NCBI GenBank assembly: GCA_905250125.1
Contig: CAJNOL010000019.1
Span: 124,001-188,000, forward strand
Length of the DNA: 64,000 nucleotides
Direction of reading: 5' to 3'
DNA from: Rotaria sordida
Lineage: Eukaryota > Rotifera > Eurotatoria > Philodinida > Philodinidae
Each line of letters opens with the position of its first letter. Within the stretch, counting starts at the first letter, position 1. The notes under the pieces are model-generated. The model made no database searches. It worked only from the letters and a program-made list of their open reading frames with translations, and was not told the origin of the DNA. Of the stretch, positions 1 through 14,643 are shown piece by piece. Both the position numbers and the translations under genes were made by a program.

Positions 1-233
1 GAAGTACAAACAGGTAAAAGTGTATTATTATTATTATTCTCAAGTTGAATAACGCTTGATATTGAATTATTAGATATTGATGGAATAACGATCGAATCTT
101 TTCTAGTTGATGTTATTGTTGGTGTATCAACAACAACAAGTGGAATATTTATTTGATCATTCTTTCTATTATTTGAATTAACATTTGTATCTTCATATTG
201 AGAAGATAAATCGGTTAAAAGAGTCTCCATCAT
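1..233 (-). CDS. 5' end of an unidentified minus-strand gene
   Basis: Read on the minus strand, an open frame starts at two consecutive ATG codons (position 233 inward) and stays open for 77 codons to the window edge. The peptide starts MMETLLTDLSSQYEDTN and is rich in Asn, Ser and Thr, with a run of five Asn near the edge; the low complexity looks like a disordered N-terminus. Codon use (A/T-ending) matches the neighbouring genes. No domain is visible, so the function is unknown. The gene is head-to-head with the kinase gene starting at 692, so the intervening 458 bp may serve both. The start is chosen because the only ATG slightly upstream is followed at once by a stop. It could also be a first exon, the rest lying left of the window. 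Confidence 0.5.
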   Translation of the reverse strand, partial: MMETLLTDLSSQYEDTNVNSNNRKNDQINIPLVVVDTPTITSTRKDSIVIPSISNNSISSVIQLENNNNNTLLPVCT

Positions 234-691
234 GGCATCTTTCTTTTTTCCTGATAACTTTAAATGATCAAAAAATCTAAGCTGATGGAATTAAGTATTA
301 CTTCCGTTTTCAGCGATAGCTGAAAAGAAAAAAGCGATTATTATTTTTTTTTTTTTTGTTGTTCTATTCGCTATCTGATTGATTCTGAGGTTTTGTTTTA
401 TCCAATAAGAAGTGGAATGATCAAATGCATTAATGACTAGGGTGTAAAATAGATGTATTTTCACGACGAAGGCGTGACATTGACAATATTATCATTGATG
501 GACGAAGTGTACTTACGCATATGCATTCTTTTTTTACCATTTCAAATGAAGATCGCGTGCTTCTTTTGCTGTTCTATGCAGTGAGCACAGTCGATCAAGT
601 TCTTCAATTATAAACGAATCCTGCCAACTGTTATCCTTCTTTTTTTTATTTCGTCAACAAAAATTTAGATTTGAGTAAATAAAATATATTC
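234..691. promoter_or_regulatory. Intergenic region between two divergent genes
   Basis: This 458-bp gap separates the divergent starts at 233 (minus) and 692 (plus) and must contain both promoters and 5' UTRs. It has T-rich tracts (for example near 340-357 and 640-650) but no clear TATA box or other named element. A tttag sequence about 20 bases before the kinase ATG could be a splice acceptor for a leader or UTR intron. Promoter function is inferred from position only. Confidence 0.4.
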
Positions 692-3089
<2,398 letters not shown>

Positions 3090-6000
3090 AAAAAAATGTC
3101 TTTTTTTTTTTCTTACGCTTTAAAAAAAAATCCTTAAATCATTGAGATCTTCTTATTATTGATGTTATTGTTCTTGTTTTGTTGTCATGATATGATGCCC
3201 GATAATGTAATCAGTTTTTTTTTTCGCGCATTTTCGTTCTCATGTATAGTGATTTTTTTTCTTGCTTATTATCATACAAATCCTAATATGTATACCGTCT
3301 AAATATTTTATTTAAAAAAAAGAAAGCCAAGACAAAATTGAAAATTAACGAAAATTTTTCAAAACAATTGGAACAACATTTATGACGTTCAAAGAGAAAC
3401 AAAATACTTGAAAACTAGTCATGCAATGCTTTTAAAAGAATAATTAGAAAAAAAAATTGTTCTGCAATATAAGCGTAAAATTGTTTTCACTTAAATAGTC
3501 AAAATACAGTTACTTGTCGATCGATGCTTTAAAGCAAACAAAGATTTAGTGTTTTTTTTATTTTAAACAATAATTTCTTTTATAATCATATTAGAAAACA
3601 TTTAATTGTTGTTTTCTTTTTCTACATTCTATCAGACTAATGATTAATAAAACAATAAGAATGACATCAGATACTTCATAGAAAAAAAAAAAGAATTAAT
3701 ACACAAAGAAGAAATTTTTTCTTGTTAAGTAACATAAACATTTGTGAATCATAAAACAAAAGCAGTGAATATTATTTTAGATAGCAATCATACAAAGAAT
3801 TGATTTCTATATTGTATATTGAATTTTGCAAGAATATTTCTATAGACCTACAAATGAAATATGTCATCAAGAGTCTGATGACATATATTCAGAACATTGA
3901 ATAAATTAAAAATGTTACCATGACAAAATCATTGACATGAAAGGTAGATGAATTTAAGTATTGAAAAAAAAAGTGTTCTCGTTCTGATGACTTTATTTTT
4001 TGAAAATAACCGTCTGTTTCACTTTGCATTACTTTAATCTCGTCCGAATAAATCAATCACGACATCGTTTTGTAATATTTACAAGTCATTCAGTATTCAC
4101 TGAAAGAGAAAATAATCATGTTCTGAAATTAATATGTTTATATCATTTACTGATCAAAAACTAAATTTATTTTCTAAACATTATATAAAATCAATAAATT
4201 GATTATAATAATGCCAAAAGTCACATTATAGTTTACTGACGTTTACCATCACATTACAAGAAAAAAGTATAGTATATGTAAACTATTCAAAATAACTATA
4301 AGGGCATTGTTTCTTGAAAACTTTTTGTGATAAAGAAAAATTAGATTCTCAGAAAAACAAAAGAATATGTTTGAAAACATTATAATTATTAATCGCCCAC
4401 TTCCATTCTGGTTTTAGGCGGAACAGAACGAGCAGACGCATTAACCTATGTGGGAAGTAGTTTGATGACTCGAGTGACGTATGGAAAAGAAAAAGAGAAA
4501 GAGGAACGAATTGAAACATAGTACTTTGCCTTTTTCTATTATTTGGCTGATATGATAAAAGAAAAAAAATGAAGATATGACATAATATTTTTAATAACAC
4601 AATACTTGTACTTTAGACATGAAATTGTTTTTCAAAAAACGTCCTTTTGGCCTCTGAGTACAAATATTATCTATGAAAGCATGTTATCAACGATAAATAT
4701 TTTGTTCGACTTTTAGTTTGATGAGATTAATGAAAAAAAACCATGCATGATATATAGATTATTTCTTCTTTAACCTGCCTGTGATTGGTACAGGGTCCAT
4801 TCAATAGTTCAGCATTTCCTGTTTGCGAAGATGGTATAAAATTTATGAAATGTATTTGATTTATTAAGAAATATTTCCGTCAATATTTCTTCTATTCGTC
4901 TACACTATTTTATTTATTTAATCGAAGTATATGTCATTTTTTAAAAAAGCACAATAAAAACTGTGTTACTTGAGCCAAACCTATATCATGTATATGTTTT
5001 GGTAAAGACCAATCTTTGGTTTGAATCGTCGTATGAAGAGAAACGTGAGATTTGTCTGAAAAGGTTGAGTGAGAAAACTCAAGGTTAAGAGTCTAGCAAC
5101 TAGTTGATGGGTAGATGGCTCTTGCTTGTTCGCGCTACATATAGAAATATTGCATATTCATCATCGAGAAGTCTAACAGGTATAAACGACTATTACATGT
5201 TATTTCTTCCTAGAGATTTGTAAAAACCTGAATGCAAAAAAGAAAAGGATATGTTTTTTTGAAGCCACTTCCATTAACCGAATAATAATAATAATAATAC
5301 ACCAAACATGCTAGTTTCCATCGGTCTAAACGATTTTTTGAACCGATCGAACTGCATCAATTCAAAAATTCTCGATCTGACATAATTCTGATTTGAATAC
5401 GAAGAACCTACGCATTTATCTTAGAAGACAAATTTCTCTATCAATATATGTTGAACTATTTCAGATCTCAAAAATGATAGTTAGTCGCTACTGTTAGAAT
5501 ACACATTCAAAAAAATTTAATGAAAAATAAATTTTGTTTCCTTATTTATATGATAATTATCGTCACTCTGAAAAAAAGTAATAAAGAACATATTGGTAAA
5601 AAATCACGAAAAAGCGAAGGTATATTATAATGAATAACCAACGAAAAAATTCGCTAGCATCAGAATGTATTAATGGCAGTCGTTGATTCGCTAAAAGCTG
5701 CGCTTTTTTAAATTATAGTTTTCGTTTATTCTTGTTTACAAAAGTAACTTTCCAACTAGTCAGAACAAGCAACTGTTGCGATAAAGACTAAACAGAAATA
5801 AAATGATAAATTTGTGGGAATAAGTTCATTGTTTATGAATCCATCTTTGTATAGTATTCTTTTCCGTTCGCACACATTTTGACAACGATATGAATGAAGT
5901 TTTTGCATTCTGACATTATTTCTTTTGTCAGCGCCTACTTAAAAATAGTTGTTTGTTCTGACGAGTTAGAAAGTCTTCTATATTCATTTATGTCATACTA

Positions 6001-7529
6001 TCTGTCATGATACATCTATTATTAGATTGCTTATTCTTTCTTACTTGTGTGCTGTCCTTATGTATTATTCTATCTTGTCTACTCTTAGAGAACATGTAGC
6101 ATTTTTGCTTCATTCGTTTTTTTCTCTCTTCACCGCTCTTCTTTCTCCAATGTATCCCTCTTGAATGAGAAGAAACAGTATCGATATGTCACTGTATGTG
6201 AGGAAGAGAGAAATGTTTTGAACGAAGAGATATATAGTGTACCTTTTTGTTTGTGATTATGTGTTTGTTTTGTTATTCTTTGCTTTTAGAAGAAAAGAAT
6301 CGGGAAGACAATGCAAAGAGCAAATAGAGAGTTAATATACATTATGGATAGAAATGAACAGATGAATATGTATTAGCAGATTAAACTAAACTTTCTGTTA
6401 TGAGATCTTAATTCTACTTGTGTAGTTTATTTCTGTATTTTTTTCGCTCTCTTGACACAAACACTGAATAACTATATATAGGACGAAAAAAACAAAGGCA
6501 ACAATTCATTAAATGAACAGATTCATAGATGATAAATATGAAAGGAAAAATTCATGAGGCATAGCTAAGAAAACGAAACATAAAACACAATGAAAAGAAA
6601 AAGAATATAAGTGTGTAGGTATAATGATATACCTAAAGAGAGAAACTGTAATGACTGCATCTGAAGAAAATACAAGTTATGTAACATGTAGAAGTTTTAT
6701 TTTCTTGATTTAAGTATTGAATAAAATGTTTTATACAACAATTCTCGGTTTTGTAAACGTCATATCGACCATACCAAGATCTATATGATTGACAAACCAA
6801 TAGGTTACAGTATCTAGTGAATTGAACGTTGGGTCCATCTTTTCACTAAGTACAAGTATTACAAAGTCTTGGCAATATTTTTTGTTTCATAACAATCTTC
6901 GCTCTCTCATGATTTCTGCAAACCATTGGCATATCCTAGAGTCTCGGCAAAATTCATATTGGTTCGAAATTTATCATCATACAAAAGTTATATGCTATCG
7001 TCCATAATAGCAATATAGACCGTGTTGATAGCTCTCTCCTTTTTGAAATATTGAATTACAATACCTTCATTACCAAACTCGATTATACAAAGGAATGTTT
7101 TGCCTTTGAGAAGTCACGTCCAGTGTTTCTGATTAAAGAGAGTCGAAATAGCACATCCAAGAAATTCAATTTCCACATGTAACTCCATTTCCTTCCAACC
7201 TGGAAGATCGTCACCATTTGGATGTTTGTCCAAAAAGATAACGACATCTTTTTAAGCAGAACCTCCAGTAATAGGTTTGCTTAAGGCTCCTGATGCAGAC
7301 ATAATCACTGAAGATAAAGATCTAGATAAAGATGATATTAAAGACGCAAACATGTTAATTTCTAAACAAAATAAAATATCATCGATTATGAATTGAAAAT
7401 TAACAAAATTCATTGATTTCAATGCTTGTATTAATATATATTCAAAACAATTTTTCGATGAAGTGATTCGTTGATTATATTCGAGAATAGCAAATCGATG
7501 TAGAACATTGATTGTATAGAGAAGAACTT
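3090..7529. other. Gene-free AT-rich stretch after the kinase
   Basis: No gene, RNA gene or recognisable transposon was found on either strand. The sequence is AT-rich, and open frames are short with no family resemblance. A small perfect-looking hairpin (atatgtcatca, 6-nt loop, tgatgacatat) lies near 3858-3890, and an AAT microsatellite near 5281-5298. The 3' UTR of the kinase gene probably occupies the first few hundred bases. Confidence 0.4.
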
Positions 7530-8150
7530 ACGAGAGAACCTCTTTGGGTGTCTAATCGCTTTTCTATTGAGACGATGTTCATTTGATGAATGCTATAGAT
7601 TATTAGAAAAGTCTAGAATGGTTTGATTTTCCAGGTCTTCGTTTTCAAGATATCAAAATTTTACTGGGTTTTTCAACAAAAAGCTGTGGTTCCCATTCAG
7701 GGTCACGTGAGAGTTTTGATTTCAAACTTTGCACGAATAAAGTTCTTGATGAGATTAGTTGATTGTTCAAGCTTTAGTTTTTCTAGTATTTCATTTCTAG
7801 AGATGTAAATATATGAACAAAATTTGCTTTTATACATAAGCGAGTTTCGAATATTGAATATCTCAGGATAGGAAACATTAGAAAAGTTATAACTTGCCCA
7901 ATGAACTAATCTCAGTGAGAATGTTGTTCTTGCAAAGTTTGAAGTCGAAACTCTTAAGTAGATTTTTCATGCGACTTGAGAAGAAACATAACTTTTTGTT
8001 GAAAATACCAGTAAAATTGCGCTATCTCGAGAACGAAGGCTTGAAAAACCAAACCATTCTAGGCTTTTCTATTACTCTTTAGCATTAATCAAATGAACAT
8101 CATTTCGATCGAAAAGTGATTCGACATTTGAAGAGAACTAAACGTCAGTA
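7530..8150. repeat. Long foldback (inverted repeat) element
   Basis: Left arm about 7530-7766 and right arm about 7890-8150 are diverged reverse complements, with a spacer of about 120 bp. Examples are gatgttcatttgat near 7575 against atcaaatgaacatc near 8088, and the segment around aaagctgtggttccc on the left against its counterpart near 7985 on the right. Parts of the arms resemble the foldbacks at 14015-14643 and 54376-55284, so this is probably one old family. No coding capacity. The arm borders are accurate to perhaps 20 bp. Confidence 0.6.
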
Positions 8151-11100
8151 TATATTGAAAAAAAGAGCGGATAAATCCATACTATTAATCTCACTATTCT
8201 TGATGGATACTTTGCGACTTGATCTTTTCCTTCTACACTCACACACGGATAAACGTCATATCCCGTTACTATTTTTATTCAATCATTGATCCTATAGTAG
8301 TTAATGACATCAATGTTTGGAAAAGTTCCGCTGCAGAAAAAACAACAACATCGCATTCATACTATCTTCTGTTATAGGTATTTCTTGGTGAAAAATGCGT
8401 TATTTTTTATGCAGATTATTTCGACGAAGTCGGCCTTTATTTGATTTGTTAAGTCTTTGCTGGTTGTAATATTTTCTGTTTTTTATTGTGAGCGCTTGCA
8501 AATAATTGTATTTTTGATTAGACAAGTGAGAAAAGTGAGATAAAATTGAAGATAACGCAAAAGAACTTTTCTTTTCTAATGCAAATAGTCGATAAACAGA
8601 AGTAGATGGTAAGATATGATTTTTATTACGAGATAAATTAAATACAACTTACTAAGAATATGCAAAAACGTTTCAATTTGCTTAGTGAATAGTGGCTAAA
8701 AAGACACAAAAGGTTCTTCAGTTTGAACATACTAATGTCCGCGCCACAATTAAAGAGGTATGGGTGTAAGCTCAATGGCTCGACAACGGTAATAACTAGT
8801 GATCTGCTGTTTTCATCAATCGAAATAGGAGAACTTCGAATATCGTTACTGCCTGATACTATATAAGACAAAATTATTTTAAAACTCATCATCTTCGCAA
8901 AATGTTCAAAAAAAAATGCATGAGAATGGTGTTCCGTTTTGATACAACTTTGATTTTGATGTGTGTCTGAGATAGAGGAACTTCGGATCTACAGTTCAAG
9001 GCATAATGAGAAGATTATGATCTTCTCATATCTCAATATTGAGAAAGCAAAATTACGTATATATTCGGCCGAATTATATAGAACTCTGTTGGTTTTAAGC
9101 AAATTTTATGACTTTTTATCAAAATTTCCTTGAAACGAATCACTTTTTTGAAATATTCTTTTGAATGTTTTGCGAATATGATAGGTTTTAAAATAATTTT
9201 GTCGTATATAGTGTCAGACAAAAAGGCATTCGAAACTTGTCTCTTTCGATTGTCGAAAACTGCAAGTCACTAGCTATTACTATCGTCAAATTATTGAACT
9301 TACACACATCTCGGTTTAATTTTGATGCGGACATTGGTTCAAATTTCAAAATTTTGAGTGATAAAACGTTAGAAACAACTCAGGGAACATGAATTTTGTA
9401 TTTCTGATAGCTTTGCAATGTTTAAATCGGTTATTCAAATTACTGAAGGCAAAATACGATAATCTTCATAAACCGAAGAGGCTTTTCATTTTGATCTGAT
9501 GTTCGGAATAAAATTGCCTGACATCTGTCGATGATGTATTGCCATTGAACACGCTGTTTTGTGCAATGGACATATTTGTATGCTTTCGTCCTTCTCTCTG
9601 CCGTCTTGTTTTGTTTGACTCTATTCTCTTTCAAATAATGAATCCTGCCCGATATTTTATGCGAATAAATCTAGTTCAAGTTAATTTTAAGTGATTTGTA
9701 TCGTTCGTTTTGGATGTTTCATCAGATGTTTTATTGCGAAATTGTACATGTTTATTAGAACTATAACTATTCTTTCAGAACTATATATAAAGATATTGGT
9801 GACGGGATATTAATTTAAAAAGTAACTATATGCATACTTGAAAAGCAAGTTTCTTGTTTTTTGTTTATTTTCGAGTTCTTTTGAAGAAAAATAGCTCAGC
9901 AATGGAACCAAGAGCAAAGTTATAGTCTTAGTCGAAATGTACAGGTTAATAATAAATCATTCAATCATACATGACAACATACTGTGAAAGTTACTTAATA
10001 TTAAAAAAATAACCTTAAGTAACTTCGTCATTTTTCTTCTGCTCGTCACATACATGAATCATATTCAAATAGGTGATGTTTACTAAAAATGAATCACAAT
10101 CACATTCTCTTATTTAAGTTAATGAAATTTTAAGATCAAAGAGAGAAGCAAGCAAAGGAAAGAATGTAGAATTAAAGTACTAATATGTGCACTAGTAATA
10201 ATGAGACAATATTTTTTTTTCTTATCATACTTCGTGTTTGAGGATCTATCCGTAGCGGTTTTAATTCGTGAGAAATATCATTATAGTCATTCATTAGTTC
10301 TTACATTTTGATTGTTGTCGTATTTTTTTTCTTTTTCATCATATTATAAAGACAATAGTATTACTATTTGATGAAAAAGAAAACACATTCTTTAGCATAA
10401 ACTAATCAACACTGTATTTAGTTTTGTACATTAAAGAATCCATAACAATTCAATTATATCGAAAATAATTTTACAACAACTATTTTGCTATATTTTCAGT
10501 AATGTTGATCATTATTAGTAAGGAAATAAATCTTTCATTATGTAAACTTTTCATTCTTTTACTTCACTTGTTCTAAACTTTAAAGTATATTTCATTATAT
10601 TAAAAAAATAGATTACATTAAATTATTTGCTAGCTTATATGTAATACAGAAGTTCCACATTTCAGCCCCAAAGAAGCTGCACTAAGAAGCTTTGTTTTAG
10701 CTTTCCATCTTTCCGTGTTACATTTGCATATCTATGGTATTTTTTTTCATCTGAAACGTTCGTTGTTGTATATCACTCCCGCTACTAACTCAAATAATGA
10801 ACTTCTACTCACCACCATGCATATGTAAGACGAGAAGAAATGTGTTTTTCTGTAGCACTACTGTGTTTTTGTTTAGATTCTAGAAGTTAGTCAGATTTCT
10901 CATAAAATGTTCAAGCGCACAGTATTGAGGGATGCAAAATTCGCTATGATTTACTTTCTTCAAATTGCTATTGGATTCTGAATCTTTTTCACTTATACAT
11001 TTTCACATGGTTTATTTACTTATAAATACACGGCAAATATTCATACGAATTTTTATCGTTTATTTTTGATAAATTGAACGTATAATTTATCTTTTATAGA

Positions 11101-11646
11101 TTTTATTGCTATTTTTGAACAAGTGAAACACAGTATATTATTGAAAAAAACACTTCTAACGACATTATTCATAACGGTAAATTGAATAGATTGTTATTTT
11201 GTACAACTGTAAAATCCTATCACTGTAGAAAATTCTTTTCAATTCGGAAAATATTGTTCATTGAAGCGTTCAGGAAAAGAGAATAACAGTTTCGAACGGA
11301 ATAAAATTGTCAACCGATTATAATGTACTCTTGCATATGTTAGAGTCTCACCCACCGAAGAACAGAGATAATTGTTAGCTTCACAAAATCTTTTCTTTTG
11401 TCATTATTCATACTCTATAGCATGATGAATCGATAGTCATTGAAAATGAAAAACGAATTCATATGATAAAAGAACAAAAAATATTGAGAAAGACGTACAA
11501 TTCCATATATGAAATATAATCTTTCTATTCTTACTGTAAACAAAATATTTTTTCCAATGGTTGAACTTTGAAGCAACACATATAATATAAATTTTATTTG
11601 ATTTTATTATTTAGATTCTATTTCTTTTATCAAATATTTTCTAAAC
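8151..11646. other. Gene-free stretch upstream of the hydrolase
   Basis: No supported gene. Short open frames on the minus strand near 8638-8892, 9033-9221 and 9440-9634 show no family resemblance and no splice-linked neighbours. The last few hundred bases before 11647 should hold the hydrolase promoter. A tttag acceptor-like site lies about 30 bases before its ATG. Confidence 0.35.
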
Positions 11647-12576
11647 ATGGTAATTGAAAAATTTCTCTTTCCGGCACCAAATCCATCTCATTATACATTG
11701 ACATCGCATAAAGAACATCTTTTTTGGCTTCCATCTGATTCAAATTCAACTAAAATACCGTCAATTCCATGTATGCTTTACTCATCATCACGTGAAGTTC
11801 ATTTTTTCATTATTTGGTGCCATGGGAATGGTTGTGATATTGGCAGCATGGATATGACATTGACATTATTGAGTCGACGACTTCGTGCACATGTACTCAT
11901 CTTTGAATATCCTGCCTATGGTTTATTGAAAGGAATAACATCATCACCAACCCAAGCATCAATAAATAATCATGCCCAACATGCCTATTCGTTCGTTCGT
12001 GATACGCTCAAATGGCCAACGAATCGTATAATTATCTATGGACATTCAATAGGGTCTGGTGCTGCATGTCATCTTGCCTCAAGTCAACCAGTCGGTGCAC
12101 TCATTCTTCAATCTGCATATACATCGATCAACAATTTACTTCGAGAAAAAATTGGCATATTATCATTCATGGTCACCAATTCATTTTGGGATAATTATGA
12201 AGCAATGAAACATATTACATGTCCAATATTATTCATTCATGGACAACGTGATATGTTAATTCCTTCACATCATTCTCAAAGATTGTTCGATTCATTGAAT
12301 CTTATTGATAAGAAACAACTTATCTTGTTACCGAACGACGATCACAATTCGATATCCGATTCGACGATTCTGATACATGTGGAATCGTTTCTCAATCAGT
12401 ATCTTCAACCGGCAACAGAACCATTACCTCGAATAGAAATTGATCCAGTTTTACGTGAACCGTCACCAATCAATCTGAACTCAAAATCCAGTCTTTTCTC
12501 GTCTCTATTCTGCAGGTCAAACAATGCTACTAGATCAACGCTAACTTCATTCAGTGCAAAATGCAGCGATGAATAA
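11647..12576 (+). CDS. ABHD17-like alpha/beta hydrolase, single exon
   Basis: A 309-residue serine hydrolase in one uninterrupted exon. The ABHD17 (FAM108) family contains depalmitoylases that remove palmitate from membrane-anchored proteins. The oxyanion region reads WCHGNGCDIG (about residues 57-66). The nucleophile elbow is GHSIGSG with Ser134, the acid is Asp202 in GQRDMLIP, and His233 lies in NDDHNSI, so the catalytic triad looks complete and correctly ordered. The N-terminus lacks the strongly Cys-rich palmitoylated stretch of vertebrate ABHD17, so membrane anchoring is uncertain. The C-terminal 60 residues are Ser/Pro-rich and probably disordered. The start is the first ATG of the frame. 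An AATAAA overlaps the stop codon and another lies near 12823. An intronless gene among intron-rich neighbours may be a retrocopy, but the frame is intact. Substrate and exact subfamily are inferred. Confidence 0.8.
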   Translation: MVIEKFLFPAPNPSHYTLTSHKEHLFWLPSDSNSTKIPSIPCMLYSSSREVHFFIIWCHGNGCDIGSMDMTLTLLSRRLRAHVLIFEYPAYGLLKGITSSPTQASINNHAQHAYSFVRDTLKWPTNRIIIYGHSIGSGAACHLASSQPVGALILQSAYTSINNLLREKIGILSFMVTNSFWDNYEAMKHITCPILFIHGQRDMLIPSHHSQRLFDSLNLIDKKQLILLPNDDHNSISDSTILIHVESFLNQYLQPATEPLPRIEIDPVLREPSPINLNSKSSLFSSLFCRSNNATRSTLTSFSAKCSDE

Positions 12577-14014
12577 AACAAAACGTTTATTCTTCTAAAA
12601 TAGTTTCGATTGAACGTTGTTTTCAAGCGACATGGTCGGCTTAAACTCATCCGAGTCTTTTATACTACATAAAACTGAAACTTTTATGAAACATAATTTT
12701 TAATGAGCTTCGAATTGTCCAGTGACAAAAGTGAATCATCCTTAAGCTGATTCCACAGACTCATTAGAGCTATGTCAATGTACTACTTTGTATTTTTGGA
12801 TCTTCGACGTTTAAATTTCGGATAAATAAAAAACTCGAAGTGCTAAAATCCCACTTTTTCTTCTTTCAATGCTGTTCCTTTGAACTTGACTTGAACTGTG
12901 ATTTTTTTACATTTCTGAGCTGACTGAAAAGTAGCCATAAAAATATTCCACGTAGACTTGTGACTTTTATCTGGTCATAGATGAATCAGAAAAACAGTAA
13001 TAAAAAAAAACTTACAGAATATTTTGGAATCTTTCGGATAATCGATGTTATGATGATCGAAATTAGCCAATAACTCAATAGTGGGTGTGGGTAAGCAGTG
13101 GCACGAATGATTGCAATATATTAGTATATGTCCTAAGGAATAATAAGAAATATTAAAAGTAGACGATGTTGAGCGAAATCGATTGAGCACTAATACAAAA
13201 CGAAAGTTATCATTGCTCTGACTAGACACATGACCAGTAAATGTGATCGTGTATTTCAATGGTCATGGCTTCAGGATGATTGCATACATCGAATCACAAC
13301 AAATTCTAAAAAAAATGAACTGAACAAAGAAAATGACTAACTGTATCACAGTGACAACTCAACAAGAAAGTAGAACACCAAGATGATGATAGAAAGTAGA
13401 AAACGGTTAATAAAGAGTATTGATGTCTGAAGGCTAGTTAGTTCTTTTGAGGATTGATTTTTTTTACAGAAAAAAAGTTAGATTTTCACTTACAAAATCA
13501 ATTGTGGTTGAAAATTATTATTCATAAGTTTTTCATCGTGATTTAATGCAAAAGATGCACAACGTTTATTTTGAAACAGCAGAAACAAAACATACACCCA
13601 AGAAGTATAATAAACAACAATTCAATAACATATAAGAAGGAGAGTTAATAGAAAGATGGTTAAAATGTAATAATGTATGAAATTTCTCGACACAACTAAC
13701 AACATAAAGACCTGCATTACAATCTTTACATATATAGTGTGAATCAGTCCTCTTTCTTTGATTAGTGTGTACACATACAATACAAATTTTCTGAAGAGTT
13801 TTTCTATTTGTTAATTGAGGTACAAGAGATGGAAAGTGCTTAACAGAAGTCTAGTTGATTGATAAGTTAATACAGGACGACCTATTGTAGATTTTGGAGC
13901 ACTATAAGTTGCTAAGGTTTTATGAGTAAGTTATAAACAATAATCTATACATTTAAGTTTGTTTCCAGTATTGACTTTATAAAGCGAGTATGTCGTGAAC
14001 GACGGCAAACTACA
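12577..14014. other. Intergenic; one possible orphan exon
   Basis: Mostly featureless AT-rich DNA. On the minus strand, 12975-13259 has an open frame of about 94 codons with fairly balanced amino-acid use, and a gtaagt donor near 13018 could end it. The frame is closed by stops upstream and no family is recognised. It could be an exon or fragment of an unidentified gene, or chance. Confidence 0.25.
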
Positions 14015-14643
14015 CTGGCGGGAAAACATTTCCAACTGTTATATCGCTTTTGAGTTGAGTGTAAGCGCATCATGTAGGCTCTAATGATCTATGAATACTC
14101 CGAAAAAAGTTCGTGTCGCTGCCTTATTACTGCCGAGATATTGCATTTTTACCGTATTTATAAGCAAAAAGCCGTGGACCCCTTCAGGAACACCAGAAAA
14201 GCTGAGTTTCGAATTTCAACTTGAAATTTTGTACAGGGACAGGTCTCAATGAGAATAGTTTATTATGAAAGTTTCAGATCTTTTGATTGCTCCTAGTCTG
14301 AAATAAGAATATCGGAATCTGCTGGTGTATATAAGCTATTTTACTATAGCTGTATCTTAGGACAGGAACAATGAAAAGGTCTGAAACTTTCATAACAAAC
14401 TATTCTCACTAAGGTCTATCTCTATGCAAAGTTTCAAGTCGAAATTCGAAAGTTAATTTTTCTAGTGTTCTTGAGGGGACCATAGCTTTTTTTCTTAAAC
14501 ATACAGTAAAAATGCATTATTTCGGCAGTAATAAGCAAGCAGCACGAACTTTTTTCAGAGTATTCATAGATCATTATGGCCTACATGATGCGCATACGTT
14601 CGACTCAAAAGCGATATGACAGTTGGGAATGTTTCCTCGTTAG
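14015..14643. repeat. Long foldback element abutting a retroelement remnant
   Basis: Arms of about 300 bp (about 14015-14330 and 14345-14643) are near-complementary. The left arm contains tttccaactgttatatcgct and the right arm agcgatatgacagttgggaa. Inner parts also match: aggtctcaatgagaatagtt on the left, aactattctcactaaggtct on the right. The spacer is very short, so a transcript would fold into a long hairpin. It belongs with the foldback at 54376-55284 by shared internal sequence. Its right end meets the reverse-transcriptase remnant with no gap. Confidence 0.7.

Noticed and set aside
3960..4025. CTGATGA followed by GAAA, as in a hammerhead
   Set aside because: The intervening sequence cannot form stem II and no GUC-type cleavage site follows.
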